Assembly: GCA_932294295.1 (NCBI GenBank)
Contig: OW028578.1
Span: 41,618,537-41,682,536, forward strand
DNA length: 64,000 nucleotides
Direction: 5' to 3'
Origin: Alitta virens
Taxonomy: Eukaryota > Annelida > Polychaeta > Phyllodocida > Nereididae
The translations under genes were made by a program, and so were the position numbers. Numbering within the stretch: position 1 is the stretch's first letter; each line of letters begins with the position of its first letter. Below the pieces are notes generated by a model. The model was not told where the DNA came from and searched no databases. It saw only the letters and a program-made list of their open reading frames with translations. Below, piece by piece: positions 57,501 to 60,021 of the stretch.

Positions 57501-59372
57501 TGTCGAAATAACATTGCTAGTATGCATTACAATAACATTGCTAGCATGCGCTGATAAACAGTGCAAGCCTTATTGCAGAACATCAACTGGACTATGTCTG
57601 GCATTAACTATGTATCCGAATGTGTTCTAGAACATGGACAATGCCTTACAACCATTAATGATATTTGTGTTAATTAAAAGTTAAATCTTTTAAATTTCAT
57701 ATTTGTATTATTTAAAATTTATAATTTTGTGCGACATAGATGTACGAATTAAGATTTCAATAATTATCTTTGATAATTCTGATTTATAGTACACTAGGTT
57801 TTTAATTATAGCTTCTGTCATTTATGTGGGACGTTGACAAAGGACCATATTGAAACAAATATCTTTGGAAATATAGGAAACCTGAATTACTGCAATTGAT
57901 AAAGAAGGGATTCATTATCTTTACAAGTTGGCACTTTGGGTTATTGCGTACATTTTTTAAATTTTGAGCCTATTCTCCATGTGAAGAAAATACAAAAACC
58001 ATGTAGTTCATTGATAAGAACACAAACAAAAGAGACAAGACTATACTTACTTGTTTCACAATCATCACCACCCCAGCCTTGACAGCATTCTGCAATTGGT
58101 GTGTCAACGATTCTGAAAATGAGTGAATATTGTCATGTTTGATCGTATCTCTTATCTTATCTTATCTTATCTTATCTTATCTCTTATCTTATCTTGTCTT
58201 GTCTCGTCTTGTCTCATCTCCTCTTATCTTATCTTATCTCTTATCTTGTCTTGTCTCGTCTCGTCTTGTCTCATCTCCTCTTACCTTATCTTATCTTATC
58301 TTATCTTGTCTTGTCTTCTTGTCTTGTCTTGTCTTTTTCATTCCAATAAATTTTGTCTCAATATTTAGTTGACACAAAAAAATGTTTTAGAGATGATGCC
58401 GTTATTATGCCATTCCGTAAATAAGACAGCAATCTCAATTTTTTCAGTTTTGAATATATCGCCCAAATTAGATCACTTATTTTAAAAGTGGTCTTACCCA
58501 GATGGCATTTCAAATCGTATCAATATATATAGCACAATGTCGGCGAGGTTGACACGATGTTTTACCGACGGTGCCCGATATAGAAACTGCGCTGGCCCGA
58601 TTTGGAATGCTATCTGGGTAATGATGAGATTTTACTGTGTGCAATTCCAGAATGGAATTCAAATATATCTGCAGAATACAGCAGTCTTTGTCACTCTTTT
58701 TGTGACAATTCCTACAATGATGGAGGATATGCACCAACTAAAACACATGCGATTTGGAAGGCAGGGAGTGAACAACTACTTCTCACAGTATAGTTGAAAC
58801 TTTCTGGTATGTTAATGGGTCTCTAAATTCAAATTACTTATATCAGAAACTTACTTGTAATAAACACACGGTTCCTCGCGAGTTATATCAAAGTCTTCTC
58901 CATTCTCGTCGAAACCGGAAGCTTCAAAGTCAATTGTGTAACCGTCACTCATCATTGAAAAAACTTCGCTACATGGTCGAGTCAGTGTGATCCTTGCCGT
59001 TTCAGACTGATTGCAAAACCTGACAAATAGATTTAAGAAAATCAGGAAAAGATATTAAAGAAATGTGCAAAACCTCACAAGTATACCAAGATTGTTTGAT
59101 GAATAAAAAGTCATGCCAATATGCAATGGGATACAAAACTACCCGATCTTTCTCGGAAAACATTATGTTTTACACACTATTATATCTGAAGCTACACAGT
59201 AATTGACACAGCTGTACTGTCGGAGAGTTCCTTGTTGATTGATATAACACTTAGGTCCAATTGATATAATATCATCTAAATATTTATTAATATATATTTG
59301 TAAATATACTTACAATGCTGAGGTGACTTCTATTGAAAATAGCGCCAAAATGGCGCACCACCGCAGCGCCAT
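5..59372 (-). CDS. Giant secreted SCO-spondin/mucin-like glycoprotein, complete gene of 87 exons
   Basis: One spliced gene traced from ATG (59370-59372) to TAG (5-7). I placed introns from donor and acceptor signals and checked codon phase at every junction; the exons sum to 21,084 nt, exactly 7,028 codons. Domain order is signal peptide, EMI-like, EGF-like, TB-like, VWD-C8-TIL three times with an extra TIL/VWC-like block, two LDLa, 26 linker-plus-unknown-domain repeats, and CTCK. In known families EMI plus three VWD assemblies plus LDLa plus CTCK is the SCO-spondin plan, and VWD with Thr-rich regions and CTCK is the gel-forming mucin plan. SCO-spondin's thrombospondin repeats are absent; a tandem domain array takes that place. 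A role as an extracellular gel or matrix polymer is inferred. Exon ends are predicted from sequence alone, and alternative splicing is likely. Confidence 0.9.
664..708 (-). CDS. Short Thr-rich linker exon before the cystine knot
   Basis: A 45-bp exon with phase 1 at both ends encoding [15 protein letters not shown]. It resembles the start of an exon B linker with the domain part lost. The 726-bp intron upstream (709-1434) contains a SINE tail near 765-850 and nothing else I recognise. Confidence 0.65.
765..850 (-). mobile_element. SINE family S2, tail fragment A
   Basis: Reverse complement contains CACAGCCGAGCCACCTAATT and ATGTACATGTTTTGCTCG, matching the tail of the S2 copies near 46.1 and 46.4 kb. 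Confidence 0.6.
1435..1585 (-). CDS. Last exon A (completes the 26th domain)
   Basis: A 151-bp exon encoding [18 protein letters not shown] and ending RECLE, homologous to exon A of the array and phase 0 to phase 1 as expected. No exon B follows; the next exon is only a linker. Several Asn-x-Ser/Thr sites are present. Confidence 0.75.
1844..2631 (-). CDS. Array unit 26 (exon A 2475-2631, exon B 1844-2193), divergent
   Basis: Exon A is 157 bp and has lost the first Cys (no FCTY), ending LIITLCIP. Exon B is 350 bp: a short Thr linker, then [21 protein letters not shown] and [11 protein letters not shown]. The skeleton of the domain is recognisable from SPNGGL and the beta-strand spacing. Phase matches both neighbours. 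Confidence 0.75.
3173..3794 (-). CDS. Array unit 25 (exon A 3641-3794, exon B 3173-3549), divergent
   Basis: Exon B is 377 bp with a linker of about 30 residues. The domain keeps the opening CPAG and the LSPSPGNG core but little else by eye. Exon A is well conserved ([31 protein letters not shown]). The donor of exon B appears to be CAG followed by GCAAGT, another GC-AG intron. Phase is preserved. Confidence 0.75.
4140..4831 (-). CDS. Array unit 24 (exon A 4678-4831, exon B 4140-4591), GC donor
   Basis: Exon B is 452 bp with a shorter linker; domain markers are [12 protein letters not shown] and LLPTARQ. Exon A keeps 154 bp and encodes [16 protein letters not shown]. Its donor reads AAG followed by GCAAGT, a GC-AG intron. 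The introns no longer align closely with the uniform units, so this copy is older. Confidence 0.83.
5284..5995 (-). CDS. Array unit 23 (exon A 5842-5995, exon B 5284-5750)
   Basis: Low-coordinate edge of the uniform array, visibly more divergent: TTTEAPAST and GQVTESVTT in the linker, DAEKLFQ and LLPTARQ in the domain, SQSIS at the exon end, and PANHTVENK in exon A. Both exon lengths are still standard. Confidence 0.86.
6451..7162 (-). CDS. Array unit 22 (exon A 7009-7162, exon B 6451-6917)
   Basis: Subtype A. Exon A has TVANKDVK for TVENKDVK and GADYNL for GADNNL, removing an acidic residue next to the glycosylation site. Confidence 0.87.
7630..8341 (-). CDS. Array unit 21 (exon A 8188-8341, exon B 7630-8096)
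   Basis: Subtype A with FPSAR instead of FPNAR, the form found in the 5'-edge units 2, 3 and 5. Confidence 0.87.
8772..9483 (-). CDS. Array unit 20 (exon A 9330-9483, exon B 8772-9238)
   Basis: Intermediate unit: VTEAATT and HDAEKQ with VLGADS and a TYNFNV exon A; private change TAPTVPTT. The intron on its low-coordinate side carries a deletion near 8580, making the spacing to unit 21 only 1142 bp. Confidence 0.86.
9938..10649 (-). CDS. Array unit 19 (exon A 10496-10649, exon B 9938-10404)
   Basis: Subtype B (VTGAATT, HDTEKQ, VLGADS) with one private change, GQVNEGVTT. Confidence 0.87.
11105..11816 (-). CDS. Array unit 18 (exon A 11663-11816, exon B 11105-11571)
   Basis: Subtype A, consensus in both exons. 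It forms another B-A pair with unit 19. Confidence 0.87.
12284..12995 (-). CDS. Array unit 17 (exon A 12842-12995, exon B 12284-12750)
   Basis: Subtype C ([17 protein letters not shown]) but HDAEKQ as in subtype A. Exon A has FAAANRT for FAPANRT, leaving the Asn-Arg-Thr site intact. Confidence 0.87.
13463..14174 (-). CDS. Array unit 16 (exon A 14021-14174, exon B 13463-13929)
   Basis: Subtype B (VTGAATT, HDTEKQ, VLGADS). The last bases of exon B read AACAACC rather than ACAACC after TCT-to-TCA change, silent or conservative at the splice end. Confidence 0.85.
14630..15341 (-). CDS. Array unit 15 (exon A 15188-15341, exon B 14630-15096)
   Basis: Subtype A with a single linker change, TTAHTTAP for TTAQTTAP. 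All splice signals match the consensus unit. Confidence 0.87.
15809..16520 (-). CDS. Array unit 14 (exon A 16367-16520, exon B 15809-16275)
   Basis: Subtype B: VTGAATT, HDTEKQ, VLGADS, TYNFNV and the 12-bp shorter intron. Near identical to unit 16. Confidence 0.87.
16976..17687 (-). CDS. Array unit 13 (exon A 17534-17687, exon B 16976-17442)
   Basis: Subtype A with TYKFNV in exon A. It pairs with subtype-B unit 14 on its low-coordinate side in the repeating B-A order. Confidence 0.87.
18155..18866 (-). CDS. Array unit 12 (exon A 18713-18866, exon B 18155-18621)
   Basis: Subtype C: TTSPTTAP and AVITSGQ in the linker, HDNEKQ and VLGADS in the domain. Only unit 17 shares the SPTT and AVITSG pair. 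Confidence 0.87.
19322..20033 (-). CDS. Array unit 11 (exon A 19880-20033, exon B 19322-19788)
   Basis: Subtype-A exon B (VTEAATT, HDAEKQ, VSGADS) combined with a TYNFNV exon A, the form seen in subtype B. This mosaic pattern suggests exchange between units. Confidence 0.87.
20501..21212 (-). CDS. Array unit 10 (exon A 21059-21212, exon B 20501-20967)
   Basis: Subtype-A unit. Exon A has one distinctive change, ISFIHINI for ISSIHINI. Exon B matches the subtype-A consensus. Confidence 0.87.
21680..22391 (-). CDS. Array unit 9 (exon A 22238-22391, exon B 21680-22146)
   Basis: Core subtype-B unit: VTGAATT in the linker, HDTEKQ and VLGADS in the domain, TYNFNV in exon A, and a 12-bp shorter flanking intron. 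Confidence 0.87.
22847..23558 (-). CDS. Array unit 8 (exon A 23405-23558, exon B 22847-23313)
   Basis: Core subtype-A unit with VTEAATT, HDAEKQ and VSGADS. Its predicted protein is identical in exon B to unit 7 and unit 18 as far as I can compare by eye. Confidence 0.87.
24026..24737 (-). CDS. Array unit 7 (exon A 24584-24737, exon B 24026-24492)
   Basis: Core unit of subtype A: VTEAATT, HDAEKQ, FPNAR and VSGADS. The intron just 3' of unit 8 and 5' of this exon pair's neighbour has a small local change near 23790 (GACAATATGGC). Confidence 0.87.
25205..26039 (-). CDS. Array unit 6 (exon A 25886-26039, long exon B 25205-25794)
   Basis: The second 590-bp exon B with the 41-residue linker duplication. 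Markers are HDTEKQ and VLGADS, as in the short-intron subtype. The junction of the duplicated linker is the same as in unit 4. Confidence 0.87.
26508..27219 (-). CDS. Array unit 5 (exon A 27066-27219, exon B 26508-26974)
   Basis: Intact standard-length unit lying between the two long units. Markers are TVPTTAQ in the linker, [10 protein letters not shown] in the domain and FPSAR. Confidence 0.86.
27687..28521 (-). CDS. Array unit 4 (exon A 28368-28521, long exon B 27687-28276)
   Basis: Exon B is 590 bp because the Thr-rich linker contains an in-frame 123-bp duplication that adds 41 residues. The duplicated block starts [14 protein letters not shown]. Unit 6 has the same insertion, but unit 5 does not. 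Confidence 0.87.
28989..29700 (-). CDS. Array unit 3 (exon A 29547-29700, exon B 28989-29455)
   Basis: Intact unit. Marker changes are VPSTTAAP and GQVTEDVTT in the linker and QIMFNN and FPSAR in the domain. Its flanking intron has the AAGCTTCAC variant shared by the 5'-edge units 2-6. Confidence 0.85.
30168..30879 (-). CDS. Array unit 2 (exon A 30726-30879, exon B 30168-30634)
   Basis: Both exons are intact with standard splice sites. Distinctive changes are CPTG for CPAG at the domain start and VELHVSG for VELQVSG. Its intron carries a stop in the read-through frame, which supports real splicing. Confidence 0.85.
31236..31920 (-). CDS. Array unit 1 (exon B 31347-31813), exon A missing
   Basis: This is the 5'-most unit. 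Exon B is intact and divergent from the core units ([21 protein letters not shown]). Homology to the other units ends abruptly at 31920, twelve bases into what would be exon A, marking the duplication boundary. Exon 32 splices directly to this exon B. Confidence 0.85.
32441..32497 (-). CDS. Exon 32: Thr/Pro linker leading into the array
   Basis: The exon encodes 19 residues rich in Thr and Pro ([11 protein letters not shown], then ETPTTPE). Its phase-1 donor joins exon B of the first array unit exactly, replacing the exon A that this unit lacks. It is likely an O-glycosylated stalk. Confidence 0.75.
32745..32861 (-). CDS. Exon 31: second LDLa module
   Basis: This 117-bp exon with phase-1 boundaries encodes a complete LDLa repeat: [20 protein letters not shown] and [13 protein letters not shown]. 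Six cysteines and the acidic cluster are present. It is the last conserved module before the repeat array. Confidence 0.9.
32929..33095 (+). mobile_element. tRNA-derived SINE family S1, copy 1
   Basis: The head GGGGCCTAGCTCAGAGGTAG has a tRNA A-box (TAGCTCAGAGGTAG) and the following bases resemble an anticodon arm. The body ends CAGGACATAAAGCCCTAAT. Copies 2 and 3 share the body. No functional tRNA fold with a good B-box was found. Confidence 0.75.
33774..33975 (+). repeat. Interspersed element E1, copy 1
   Basis: Shares with copies 2 and 3 the words ATAACCAACAAAAATGTTAG, TAAAAGCATTAAAA and CGGCGTCGGGATAT. A 25-35 base word (ATAACCAAC...CTCCCTCCT) occurs directly repeated at both ends, like very short terminal direct repeats. 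No coding sequence. Confidence 0.75.
34071..34281. mobile_element. Small MITE with CACCCTTTTC inverted ends
   Basis: The left end CACCCTTTTCGCAGAGCAG and the reverse complement of the right end, CACCCTTTTCACACGGCAG, form an imperfect terminal inverted repeat. The interior is rich in GAGGTCA and TGACGTCA-like words. It ends about 20 bases from LDLa exon 30. Confidence 0.65.
34304..34470 (-). CDS. Exon 30: first LDLa module
   Basis: After a short Cys-containing lead-in ([17 protein letters not shown]) the exon encodes [18 protein letters not shown], then [11 protein letters not shown]. The Cys spacing and the acidic DxxDCxxGDDE calcium-binding motif are diagnostic of LDL-receptor class A repeats. 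SCO-spondin also places LDLa modules after its VWD assemblies. Confidence 0.9.
34630..35835 (-). CDS. Exons 28-29: TIL4
   Basis: Exons 35686-35835 and 34630-34723. The sequence reads [48 protein letters not shown] and ending KCQN, a canonical TIL domain plus VWC-like tail. The intron between them contains copy 2 of the three-copy element (35001-35210). Confidence 0.86.
35001..35210 (+). repeat. Interspersed element E1, copy 2
   Basis: Begins AGTTATACTCCACTCAGACT, includes ATAACCAATGAAAATCTTAG and CGGCGTCGGGATATAACC. Same orientation as copy 1. Confidence 0.75.
36217..37159 (-). CDS. Exons 26-27: third C8 domain
   Basis: Exons 37026-37159 and 36217-36326. The pattern is [38 protein letters not shown] and NGLC, giving the expected C8 cysteines after VWD3. 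Intron 36327-37025 shows no recognisable repeat. Confidence 0.83.
37401..39021 (-). CDS. Exons 23-25: third VWD domain (VWD3) with GDPH motif
   Basis: Exons 38806-39021, 38220-38354 and 37401-37606. It starts [15 protein letters not shown], a textbook VWD opening, and carries [13 protein letters not shown] and FGDSW. The GDPH tetrapeptide (codons at 38993-39004) is the site where MUC2, MUC5AC and some other VWD proteins are known to self-cleave between Asp and Pro. Gln replaces the first Cys of CGLC. A poly-C run of about 17 bases (38638-38654) lies in the intron after exon 23. Confidence 0.9.
38638..38654. repeat. Poly-C tract
   Basis: About 17 uninterrupted C residues in a VWD3 intron. Homopolymer length may be inexact in the assembly. 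Confidence 0.9.
40200..41203 (-). CDS. Exons 20-22: TIL3 and VWC-like linker before VWD3
   Basis: Exons 41008-41203, 40558-40649 and 40200-40249. The sequence runs [55 protein letters not shown] and ELDCPG. The first part looks like the end of a VWC-like fold, then a complete TIL, then another VWC-like bridge that joins VWD3. It is an additional TIL block compared with the simple VWD-C8-TIL repeat. The 1.2-kb intron 39022-40199 shows nothing recognisable. Confidence 0.75.
41294..41380. mobile_element. MITE family M1, copy 1
   Basis: Ends CCCTGATAACATGC and, reversed, CCTAGATAACACGC. The interior (GGCCCGATGTTGGTCCG and CATCGGGCCGACG) is itself inverted. It lies between TIL exons. Confidence 0.72.
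41628..43392 (-). CDS. Exons 18-19: TIL2
   Basis: Exons 43268-43392 and 41628-41770. The Cys pattern [44 protein letters not shown] is a TIL domain with a VWC-like extension ending in GCAF. The intron between the exons (41771-43267) holds the 31-bp minisatellite and one copy of the three-copy repeat element. Confidence 0.78.
42000..42231 (-). repeat. Interspersed element E1, copy 3
   Basis: Inverted relative to copies 1 and 2 and the most complete: it holds GTTAACTAACATTTT followed by TTGGTTAT at both ends, with CTCCATTAGGCATATTTAC and AATGCCTTTATTATGC between. Confidence 0.75.
42413..43092. repeat. 31-bp minisatellite, about 22 copies
   Basis: The unit begins TTACCACTTATTGTTTATTG and ends TTTATCCTACA. 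Copies differ mainly by one T/C change (CTTATTG or CTTACTG). Because 31 is not a multiple of three and the unit has no stop on the plus strand, all three forward frames are open, which creates false ORFs. It lies in the intron between the two TIL2 exons. Confidence 0.95.
43811..44160. mobile_element. hAT-like MITE (350 bp)
   Basis: Terminal inverted repeats read CAGGGGCGTCGATT at the left and CAGGGGCGTCAATT on the reverse strand at the right. Eight-base flanks are TTTCTTTA and TTTCTGTA, a near-perfect 8-bp target duplication. CAGGGGCG ends plus an 8-bp duplication are typical of hAT elements. No transposase is present. Confidence 0.82.
44314..45158 (-). CDS. Exons 16-17: second C8 domain
   Basis: Exons 45073-45158 and 44314-44453. 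They encode an Ala-rich start, [29 protein letters not shown] and TQCQ, the C8 pattern after VWD2. The donor of exon 16 (AAG followed by GTATGA) leaves phase 2, which matches exon 17 and completes an Arg codon. Confidence 0.8.
45532..45553. repeat. Poly-G tract
   Basis: About 22 uninterrupted G residues followed by a G-rich stretch (GAGAGGATGGGAGGG) in the VWD2-C8 intron region. It could form a G-quadruplex; the length may be an assembly estimate. Confidence 0.9.
45756..47961 (-). CDS. Exons 13-15: second VWD domain (VWD2)
   Basis: Exons 47817-47961, 46723-47043 and 45756-45932. It begins [10 protein letters not shown], then [14 protein letters not shown] as a VWD start, and carries GICGNYDGS in exon 15 with FFAAWAV as the closing motif. 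The residue before Gly-Ile-Cys-Gly is Met, so the CxxC pair is absent. Exon 13 has four in-frame donor sites 24 bp apart (47817, 47793, 47769, 47745); I used the one giving the shortest exon. Each alternative adds eight residues. Confidence 0.88.
46050..46135 (+). mobile_element. SINE family S2, tail fragment B
   Basis: Plus strand shows CACAGCCCAGCTACCTTATT and TGTACTTGTTTTGCTCATTT, the same tail as fragment A in opposite orientation. Confidence 0.6.
46370..46485 (-). mobile_element. tRNA-derived SINE family S2, copy C
   Basis: The reverse complement begins GGAGCAGATAGTGTAGTGGC, containing an A-box-like TAGTGTAGTGG, and continues to GGGCTGTCATCTAACAGCCC and ACCTAATTATGGACATT. Tail fragments occur at 765-850 and 46050-46135. 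Confidence 0.6.
47520..47650 (-). mobile_element. SINE family S1, copy 2
   Basis: Reverse complement shows GTGCCTAGCTCAGTGGTAGT, then CTCATTGCCATGGTCCCTGC and CATAAAGCC-like tail, matching copy 1 over most of its length. Confidence 0.75.
47739..47836. repeat. 24-bp tandem repeat carrying four splice donors
   Basis: Four copies of a 24-base unit containing ACTTACAGTTACTAGCACAT; on the minus strand each copy presents GTAACT followed by GTAAGT. The repeat spans the 3' edge of VWD2 exon 13. Confidence 0.9.
48110..48353 (-). CDS. Exon 12: TIL1 and start of a VWC-like segment
   Basis: This single 244-bp exon encodes a Cys-rich TIL (trypsin-inhibitor-like) domain: Ser-Pro-Cys-Pro-Ala-Gly, paired Cys residues, [14 protein letters not shown] and a final KCNN. 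In VWD families TIL follows C8 and is continued by a short VWC-like stretch leading into the next VWD domain. The last two bases complete a Cys codon with exon 13. Confidence 0.85.
48737..51115 (-). CDS. Exons 10-11: first C8 domain
   Basis: Exons 50999-51115 and 48737-48905. Cysteines occur as TCSPV, QEC, SFC, LSC, HC, MC, RC, EC and VC, in the spacing of the C8 domain that follows VWD. The 1.8-kb intron between them (48906-50998) holds a TTAA-flanked element and a decayed LINE reverse-transcriptase fragment but no further exon that I can see. Confidence 0.82.
49330..49896. mobile_element. TTAA-flanked inverted-repeat element (about 567 bp)
   Basis: Ends are TTAAAGGGGCAGTATCC and, on the opposite strand, TTAAAGGGACAGTATCC, differing at one position. 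TTAA at both outer ends is the target of piggyBac-type transposases. No coding potential is seen inside, so it is a nonautonomous element. It abuts a LINE fragment. Confidence 0.75.
49897..50325 (-). pseudogene. Decayed LINE reverse-transcriptase fragment (CR1/L2-like)
   Basis: On the minus strand the pieces [19 protein letters not shown] then [25 protein letters not shown], and [20 protein letters not shown] match in order the C-terminal half of CR1/L2-type reverse transcriptases. The catalytic FADD motif has become FTDN, there is a stop after KINH with a frame change, and the segment between the active site and LKTRR is deleted. It is not functional. Confidence 0.78.
51496..54631 (-). CDS. 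Exons 6-9: first VWD domain (VWD1)
   Basis: Exons 54453-54631, 53510-53630, 51938-52105 and 51496-51581. The domain opens with LVCGGYG and HRTFDG, continues with a beta-strand-rich core, reaches the hallmark [10 protein letters not shown] in the third exon, and ends with GEFGDSWAL. The residue that would be the first Cys of the CGLC isomerase-like motif of VWF is Asn. The exon 7-8 intron (52106-53509) contains a MITE, a SINE tail, a 42-bp minisatellite and a 20-bp triplication. Confidence 0.88.
52146..52257. mobile_element. MITE family M1, copy 2
   Basis: Left end CAGATAGCATTCAAAATCGG and right end, reversed, CCCAGATAGCATTCCAAATC. The interior shares GGGCCAGCG and GCGCCGATGTTG with other copies. 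Confidence 0.8.
52605..52690 (-). mobile_element. SINE family S1, copy 3 (3' half)
   Basis: Only the tail half is present: reverse complement GCCTGTCCTGATCAGCCCCA and GGGACATAAAGCCACTCAT. It directly borders the 42-bp minisatellite. Confidence 0.65.
52721..53095. repeat. 42-bp minisatellite, nine copies
   Basis: The unit starts CCCAAGCACAGCTGAAAGG and ends TGTGTTTTCTAT plus two variable bases. 42 is divisible by three, so the array is open in several frames on both strands, but no splice sites or domain link it to the gene. It lies in the VWD1 intron. Confidence 0.95.
53391..53450. repeat. 20-bp unit repeated three times
   Basis: TGCATTCTGGGAAGATCCAA occurs three times in direct succession without mismatch, 60 bases upstream (on the plus strand) of VWD1 exon 7. 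Confidence 0.95.
54329..54436. mobile_element. MITE family M1, copy 3
   Basis: Degenerate inverted ends CCAGATAACATG and, reversed, CCAAGATAGCATACC, with ACATCGGC repeated inside. It lies 16 bases from VWD1 exon 6. Confidence 0.7.
55003..55176 (-). CDS. Exon 5: Cys-rich TB-like module
   Basis: The exon encodes about 58 residues with the pattern Gly-Tyr-Cys-Tyr, Cys, Glu-Cys-Lys-Cys, Ser-Ala-Trp-Gly and Asn-Cys-Gln-Pro-Pro. This resembles the CY...CCC..G.aWG..C..CP pattern of TB (TGF-beta-binding-protein-like) domains, but with fewer cysteines. The assignment is tentative. Both flanking introns are phase 1, so it is an exchangeable single-exon module. Confidence 0.5.
55377..55477. mobile_element. 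MITE family M1, copy 4
   Basis: Left end TCCCAGATAGCAG, followed by five near-direct repeats of ATCGGACCAA-like 14-15 base words, and a degenerate right end. The internal short repeats are expanded compared with copy 5. Confidence 0.7.
55622..55723 (-). CDS. Exon 4: EGF-like domain
   Basis: This 102-bp exon is flanked by phase-1 introns, typical of a shuffled EGF module. It encodes CAPPC, then Ala-Val-Cys, then GCLC and a final Cys, giving six cysteines in EGF order. It follows directly on the EMI-like CC-x-GW motif, as in many extracellular matrix proteins. The upstream intron is the largest in the 5' half (about 2.3 kb) and contains a LINE fragment and AACATT-rich repeats. Confidence 0.75.
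55840..57560. repeat. Degenerate AACATT-rich tandem repeats, interrupted by the LINE
   Basis: Words such as AACATTGC, AATGTTATATTAATGTACA and ACACACAACAT recur about every 180-220 bases on both sides of the LINE insertion (for example near 56185, 56380, 57165 and 57325). The copies are strongly diverged. They fill most of the large intron before the EGF-like exon. Confidence 0.55.
56393..57160 (-). mobile_element. 5'-truncated LINE with target-site duplication
   Basis: The minus-strand frame 56906-57142 encodes [26 protein letters not shown] and a helical tail, the Cys-His zinc-binding C terminus typical of non-LTR retrotransposon reverse transcriptases. ATGTTATATTA (56382) and ATGTCATATTA (57161) flank the insert as an 11-bp target duplication. 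Only the last 79 codons or so remain. Its 3' region contains a 73-bp imperfect tandem duplication (about 56691-56838). Confidence 0.75.
58051..59019 (-). CDS. Exons 2-3: EMI-like N-terminal domain
   Basis: Exons 58855-59019 and 58051-58112. The mature N terminus starts with Phe-Cys. Further Cys residues follow, then Cys-Val-Tyr-Tyr-Lys and the closing motif [10 protein letters not shown], which matches the Cys-Cys-x-Gly-Trp-x-Gly-x-x-Cys end of EMI domains. An EMI domain at the N terminus ahead of VWD modules is the arrangement in SCO-spondin. The intron between the exons holds a pentanucleotide repeat and a MITE. Confidence 0.75.
58147..58335. repeat. Pentanucleotide microsatellite (CTTAT/CTTGT/CTCGT)
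   Basis: About 190 bases of pyrimidine-biased five-base units, CTTAT interspersed with CTTGT, CTCGT and CTCAT, in a higher-order pattern that itself repeats once (compare 58160-58230 with 58231-58290). It lies in the EMI intron, 35 bases from exon 3. Confidence 0.92.
58497..58618. mobile_element. MITE family M1, copy 5 (best preserved)
   Basis: Ends CCCAGATGGCATTTCAAATC and, reversed, CCCAGATAGCATTCCAAATC, with TA on both sides as the target duplication. The 122-bp element is a near-palindrome with CG-containing words (ATGTCGGCG, GCCCGAT) inside. Confidence 0.85.
59314..59372 (-). CDS. Exon 1: signal peptide
   Basis: The exon encodes 19 codons plus two bases: a Met, one Arg, a hydrophobic core with Ile-Leu-Ala-Leu-Phe, and Thr-Ser-Ala at the end, which is a typical signal peptide with an A-x-A-like cleavage region. 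The donor is GTAAGT. The two leftover bases join exon 2 in frame to give Leu-Phe-Cys-Asn. This ATG was chosen because it follows a TATA promoter by about 100 bases and gives the only signal peptide in phase with the EMI-like exon. Confidence 0.85.
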
Positions 59373-59489
59373 CTAGCGTATTGTTGTGAAACAACTAATC
59401 CAAATATGTTTATAATCACAGTGCAATGAAGACTTCAACTGATTAGTTTCACTGCAGGTTAACTTGTAAAAGACTATAGATTGATCTTT

Positions 59490-59523
59490 TCCGCGGTTTT
59501 ATATACCAGAGGCGGCTATTGGT
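59490..59523 (-). promoter_or_regulatory. Core promoter of the giant gene (TATA box and CCAAT box)
   Basis: On the minus strand there is a CCAAT box at about 59518-59522 and a TATATAAAA box at 59497-59505, followed by a GC-rich CCGCGG. Transcription would start near 59470-59480, leaving a 5' leader of about 100 bases before the ATG at 59372. The spacing between the elements is normal for a focused metazoan promoter. The start site itself is inferred. Confidence 0.65.
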
Positions 59524-59937
59524 TTGACGCAATACGACCCACCAATAAGAAATGAATACGTAGTTCTGAAATGTTGATTTAATATTATGAATTCCACAGA
59601 AGTAAAATCAAAATACCGTGAAATTGATTGATGACTGTCCCTTCAAAATGTTGCGCAGATTTATAGTAAATAGTCAATATATGATGGAATAAGCTCACTT
59701 GAATATATTCAAGTGTTCACTGATTGATGATAAATTTCGTGCAACATTAAATTAATGAGGATGGGCAGATGGGAGCTCAAATTGAGCATCAAATGGACAA
59801 ATAAAGGAAATTTATCACATATTTCAAATAATATAGATCAAGTGTTACCTATGGTGTTTTTAAATAACATCAGTAAGTTATATTGAATTATACCAGTTAT
59901 TATTATAAAATCATAAGAAAATAAAAGATAATAGTTT

Positions 59938-60021
59938 GGATTGTTATGGGATCAATAACTTCCTATATTTGGGGTCATTGGATTGTTATGGGATCAACAA
60001 CATCCTGTTTTTGGGGTCATT
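59938..60021. repeat. 42-bp tandem duplication
   Basis: Two adjacent copies of a 42-base block, each starting GGATTGTTATGGGATCAA and ending GGGGTCATT, with four to five mismatches. It lies between the divergent genes. Confidence 0.85.

Noticed and set aside
52016..58797. Small frames at 52016-52285 and 58537-58797 that share similar peptides
   Set aside because: The shared sequence is MITE family M1, not a gene.
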